Part shown: positions 61,520 to 64,000 of the stretch, one piece after another
Numbering within the stretch: position 1 is the stretch's first letter
Layout of the letters: every line of letters begins with the position of its first letter
From: UBA940 sp045613745
GTDB lineage: Bacteria > Bacteroidota > Bacteroidia > Bacteroidales > Rikenellaceae
Assembly: GCA_045613745.1 (NCBI GenBank)
Contig: JAZLBP010000009.1
Location: 62,001 to 126,000, forward strand
DNA: 64,000 nucleotides
Reading direction: 5' to 3'
Translations under genes and position numbers: made by a program
The notes under the pieces: model-generated
Told to the model about the DNA's origin: nothing
Database searches by the model: none
What the model saw: only the letters and a program-made list of their open reading frames with translations

Positions 61520-62650
61520 CTACAAATCTAAAACCTGCGAAAGCACCTCAACCTGATGCGAGGGATTGTATTTGGTATCGATAACCTCGTAGCATCGTTG
61601 GCGCACCTGCTCACGATTGGGGTTGCGGCTCAACCACAACTCAATCCTATCGGCAAGGCTGCCTACATCGCCCTCACAAAAGAAGTCACCCGTACGTCCC
61701 TGCTCGATAGCCTCGAACTCGGGCATTTGGGTTTCAAAGTTGTCGTTGGTAATCACAGGCAGTCCATACGACAGCGCGTGAATTGCCGTCAGTCCCACAT
61801 TTCCGGGCGACACACACAGGTCGGCCCAATAGAGGTATCGGGCAATCTCGCTCTCGTCATACAGCGCACCCACAAACCAATATCGTAGAGCCTCCCTATC
61901 GCGAAGGCTTTGTTGCAAGTGTTGGCGCAGAGGGCCATCGCCCACCATCACCACATTGGGTGTCACGCCCCGTTTTTCGAGCAGGCGCACCGCCTCAACA
62001 AGCATATCCAATCTTTTGACGGCGGTCAGTCGGCCAATGAAAATCAACGTGGGATTCTCGCCACTCCACCGCTCAGCATATGGATTTTGCAGTGCCGAGA
62101 GTCGCAGGCTCTTCGAGAGGGAGTAGTTGAGCGAGTTGTAGATAAGGTGCAGTTTCTGCGGCGCGAAACCAAGCCCAATCATATTGCGTCGGGCAAAGTC
62201 GCCATACAGAAATGAGCCTTGCAGCAGGCGATCGTAGAGTCGCCACAAACGCAAGGTGCGATGCGGAATCTGCGCGGTTTTGAGTCCGTGCGTCCACGCA
62301 TAGACACGTTTGCCCATCATTCGGCACAACAGCAAAAACAGCCATTGGTTGAGGGCAAAGGGGTTGGGGGTGATAAGGTATTGGCGGTATTGCGAGCTCA
62401 ATGCAAGTCGCATCCATCCGCTCGTACATTCGATAGTTGTGGGGCCAAGTTTGAGAGAACGCACTTGGAGTTCGCGCACAAAACCCGACAAGGCCGAGTA
62501 GTCAAGTTTTTCGATACTCTCGCCAGTGGTGAGTCGGTTGCCGAAATAGAAGTGGGCCGAACACTCCGAGTCCAACTTCCGAAAGATTGGCAGTCGATAG
62601 TGGGGCGCATAGTTGAATATGCAACACAGAGGTGTTATCTTGCCTGACAT
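61520..62650 (-). CDS. Glycosyltransferase, GT-B fold (GT4/GT1 group)
   Basis: The 376-residue protein begins MSGKITPLCCIFNYAPHYRLPIF. The C-terminal half has LIFIGRLTAVKRLDMLVEA, VVMVGDGPLRQHL and VSPGNVGLTAIHALSYGLPVI in place of the usual E-x7-E, so the second Glu is not obvious. It overlaps the flippase gene by 16 bp. The sugar is unknown. Confidence 0.84.
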   Translation of the reverse strand: MSGKITPLCCIFNYAPHYRLPIFRKLDSECSAHFYFGNRLTTGESIEKLDYSALSGFVRELQVRSLKLGPTTIECTSGWMRLALSSQYRQYLITPNPFALNQWLFLLLCRMMGKRVYAWTHGLKTAQIPHRTLRLWRLYDRLLQGSFLYGDFARRNMIGLGFAPQKLHLIYNSLNYSLSKSLRLSALQNPYAERWSGENPTLIFIGRLTAVKRLDMLVEAVRLLEKRGVTPNVVMVGDGPLRQHLQQSLRDREALRYWFVGALYDESEIARYLYWADLCVSPGNVGLTAIHALSYGLPVITNDNFETQMPEFEAIEQGRTGDFFCEGDVGSLADRIELWLSRNPNREQVRQRCYEVIDTKYNPSHQVEVLSQVLDL

Positions 62651-64000
62651 AGTCTTATCATTTTCGAAACGACACTGCGGCGTTCGTCTCGGGACAAACC
62701 CACAAAGAATATCAAAAAGCACAGATACGCCTCGGCAACAGCCATAACCGCCACAGGGTGCAGCGAGCCTTCGACAAACAGTATCGGCACAAAGAGCAGC
62801 ACAACCGCAAGCGACGGTAGGTAGGCATTGCGCACCAGATAGCGAGAGTCGTATCCAACAGTGCGGTGCAGTATCCATTGACGCAGGAAGGTGTTTATCA
62901 CCGACACTGCGATATAGACATAGTAGAGCGAGTAGGCAGGTGCCCCCAACCTCAACACGACGTAGGCTGCCGCTATCGACAGCAGTATGAGGCTGTTTAT
63001 CACCAGCTGATAGTTGCGGATGTTGCCGTTGGCAAAAATCACCTCCGACACACCCATATTGAATGTGAATATCAGGCTATCGACAATCATCAGATAGACA
63101 AATCGCGGCGCCTCGGCAGGTACACTGCCCAGCCACAGCCGAAGGATAAACTTCACATCGACCATAAACGGAGCCGACACCACAAGCATCACAAAAAACG
63201 AGAATTTGGACGAGGCTGCCATCAGCACTCGGCATCGGTCGTGATTGCCCGCCACATAGGCTTTGGTGATTTGGGGCGAGATGGAACGTGTCAGGTTTTG
63301 GGCCATCATCATCACAAGTGCCTTGATTGAGGCCGCCACTCCCTGCGCGGCATTCATCACCGCACTAAAAAATGAGTTGACCAGCAGGGTTGCTCCTTGG
63401 GCCTGTCCGATTTGGGCCACAGCGCCAAAGCCCACCCATCTCGAAAAGAGCAACACCTCGCGATATTGTGCCCCGTCCCTTACTATACGCCAGCGAGTCA
63501 GAGAGGGCCACTTAACGTGGCAATAGAGCATATAGGCCAGTGTGGGAGCGCACGCACATATCGACACCGTCAGGGCATAGACATAAAGTTTGTCGTCGAA
63601 AGCCCAAAGCAACGAGTAGGTCACAAGCGCCTTGGCCACCGAGAAGAGGATTTCAACAAGGCTGAACACCACAAACTTCTCCTTGGCCATCAGCAGTCCG
63701 TTGTAGGGAACGCCCACAAACGAGAGTAGCGACCAGAGGATGGTGATGTTGAACACCCTAATAACCTCGGCTATGTTGCCATCAAAGTTGACATATTCGG
63801 AGATATACCATCGACCCGCGGGGATTGCGACAAGCGCCAGCAGCAGAGCTATGGCGGCGTGCAGCATAAGGCAGACATTGAAGATGCGATTGGTGGCGGA
63901 GTCATCGCCTCTGCCTACGGCAACCGAGATGAATCGGCTCGATGTTGACACCATTATCGCATTGACAACGGTTATCAACGACACAACGCCGCCCACCACC
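62635..64000 (-). CDS. wzx: Polysaccharide flippase, Wzx/MATE-like (5' end outside window)
   Basis: The open frame continues to the window edge, so the N-terminus is missing. The visible 455 residues hold about eleven membrane segments of the MOP superfamily, including VPYNGLLMAKEKF and VAASIKALVMMMAQNLTRSISPQITKAY (about 220-250), a pattern usual in Wzx-like lipid-linked sugar flippases. It sits at the head of the visible part of the operon and would export undecaprenyl-linked units to the polymerase. The first codon at the window edge is not a true start. Confidence 0.85.
   Translation of the reverse strand, partial: VVGGVVSLITVVNAIMVSTSSRFISVAVGRGDDSATNRIFNVCLMLHAAIALLLALVAIPAGRWYISEYVNFDGNIAEVIRVFNITILWSLLSFVGVPYNGLLMAKEKFVVFSLVEILFSVAKALVTYSLLWAFDDKLYVYALTVSICACAPTLAYMLYCHVKWPSLTRWRIVRDGAQYREVLLFSRWVGFGAVAQIGQAQGATLLVNSFFSAVMNAAQGVAASIKALVMMMAQNLTRSISPQITKAYVAGNHDRCRVLMAASSKFSFFVMLVVSAPFMVDVKFILRLWLGSVPAEAPRFVYLMIVDSLIFTFNMGVSEVIFANGNIRNYQLVINSLILLSIAAAYVVLRLGAPAYSLYYVYIAVSVINTFLRQWILHRTVGYDSRYLVRNAYLPSLAVVLLFVPILFVEGSLHPVAVMAVAEAYLCFLIFFVGLSRDERRSVVSKMIRLCQAR

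Overview
The window looks like chromosome from a Bacteroidales bacterium, perhaps Rikenellaceae/Alistipes-like, although the family is not settled by what I can see. The grounds are: promoters of the Bacteroidetes type (TTTG, about 20 bp, then TAnnTTTG) in front of many genes; no consistent Shine-Dalgarno sites; fimbrillin-type lipoproteins; a histone H1-like (Hc1) gene; HU-CCDC81/SPOR and DUF1573 proteins; and an EF-G paralogue of the kind known from Bacteroides.

Layout. 1-6.5 kb: two tandem paralogous surface lipoproteins (fimbrillin-like N-terminus, FISUMP-like C-terminal modules), the left one cut by the window edge. Each has the same promoter and a long leader. 6.5-25.8 kb: housekeeping genes: rpsF-rpsR-rplI, adk, thiL, tsaC, yebC, dnaG, tRNA-Arg, a degenerate S24-type regulator, ribE, lgt, a SPOR protein, hc1, galM, glyS, ruvX-def, an outer-membrane barrel, a gamma-carbonic-anhydrase-like protein, an exonuclease/phosphatase-family protein and an EF-G paralogue lacking the catalytic histidine.

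25.9-35.4 kb: a one-promoter, eleven-gene block of phage structural and lysis genes (tail terminator-like, two large tail proteins, small ORF, ClpP-like protease, capsid, tail tube-like, portal, connector, holin, lysozyme-like). Every frame is open, but I find no terminase, tape measure, integrase, repressor or replication gene. It ends by overlapping the 3' end of the host hslR-like gene. This is the most unusual system here and my main candidate for an undescribed element (domesticated particle, helper-dependent satellite or GTA-like remnant).

35.4-47.5 kb: hslR-like, pth, L25, tRNA-Leu, an ICMT-like methyltransferase, tRNA-Asn, a prolyl-tRNA deacylase-like protein, a DUF1573 protein, nfnAB (electron-bifurcating transhydrogenase), a large methyltransferase-membrane fusion of unknown function, and a TPP-riboswitch-controlled TonB-dependent receptor that probably imports thiamine. 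With thiL this points to thiamine salvage.

47.5-64 kb: a surface-polysaccharide (O-antigen or capsule) operon read leftward: flippase (cut by the window edge), glycosyltransferases, a Wzy-like polymerase, fnlA/fnlB/fnlC for UDP-L-FucNAc, a WbuB-like transferase, a broken nucleotidyltransferase-family gene, and rfbA-rfbB for dTDP-4-keto-6-deoxyglucose. Most genes overlap or lie within a few bases of each other.
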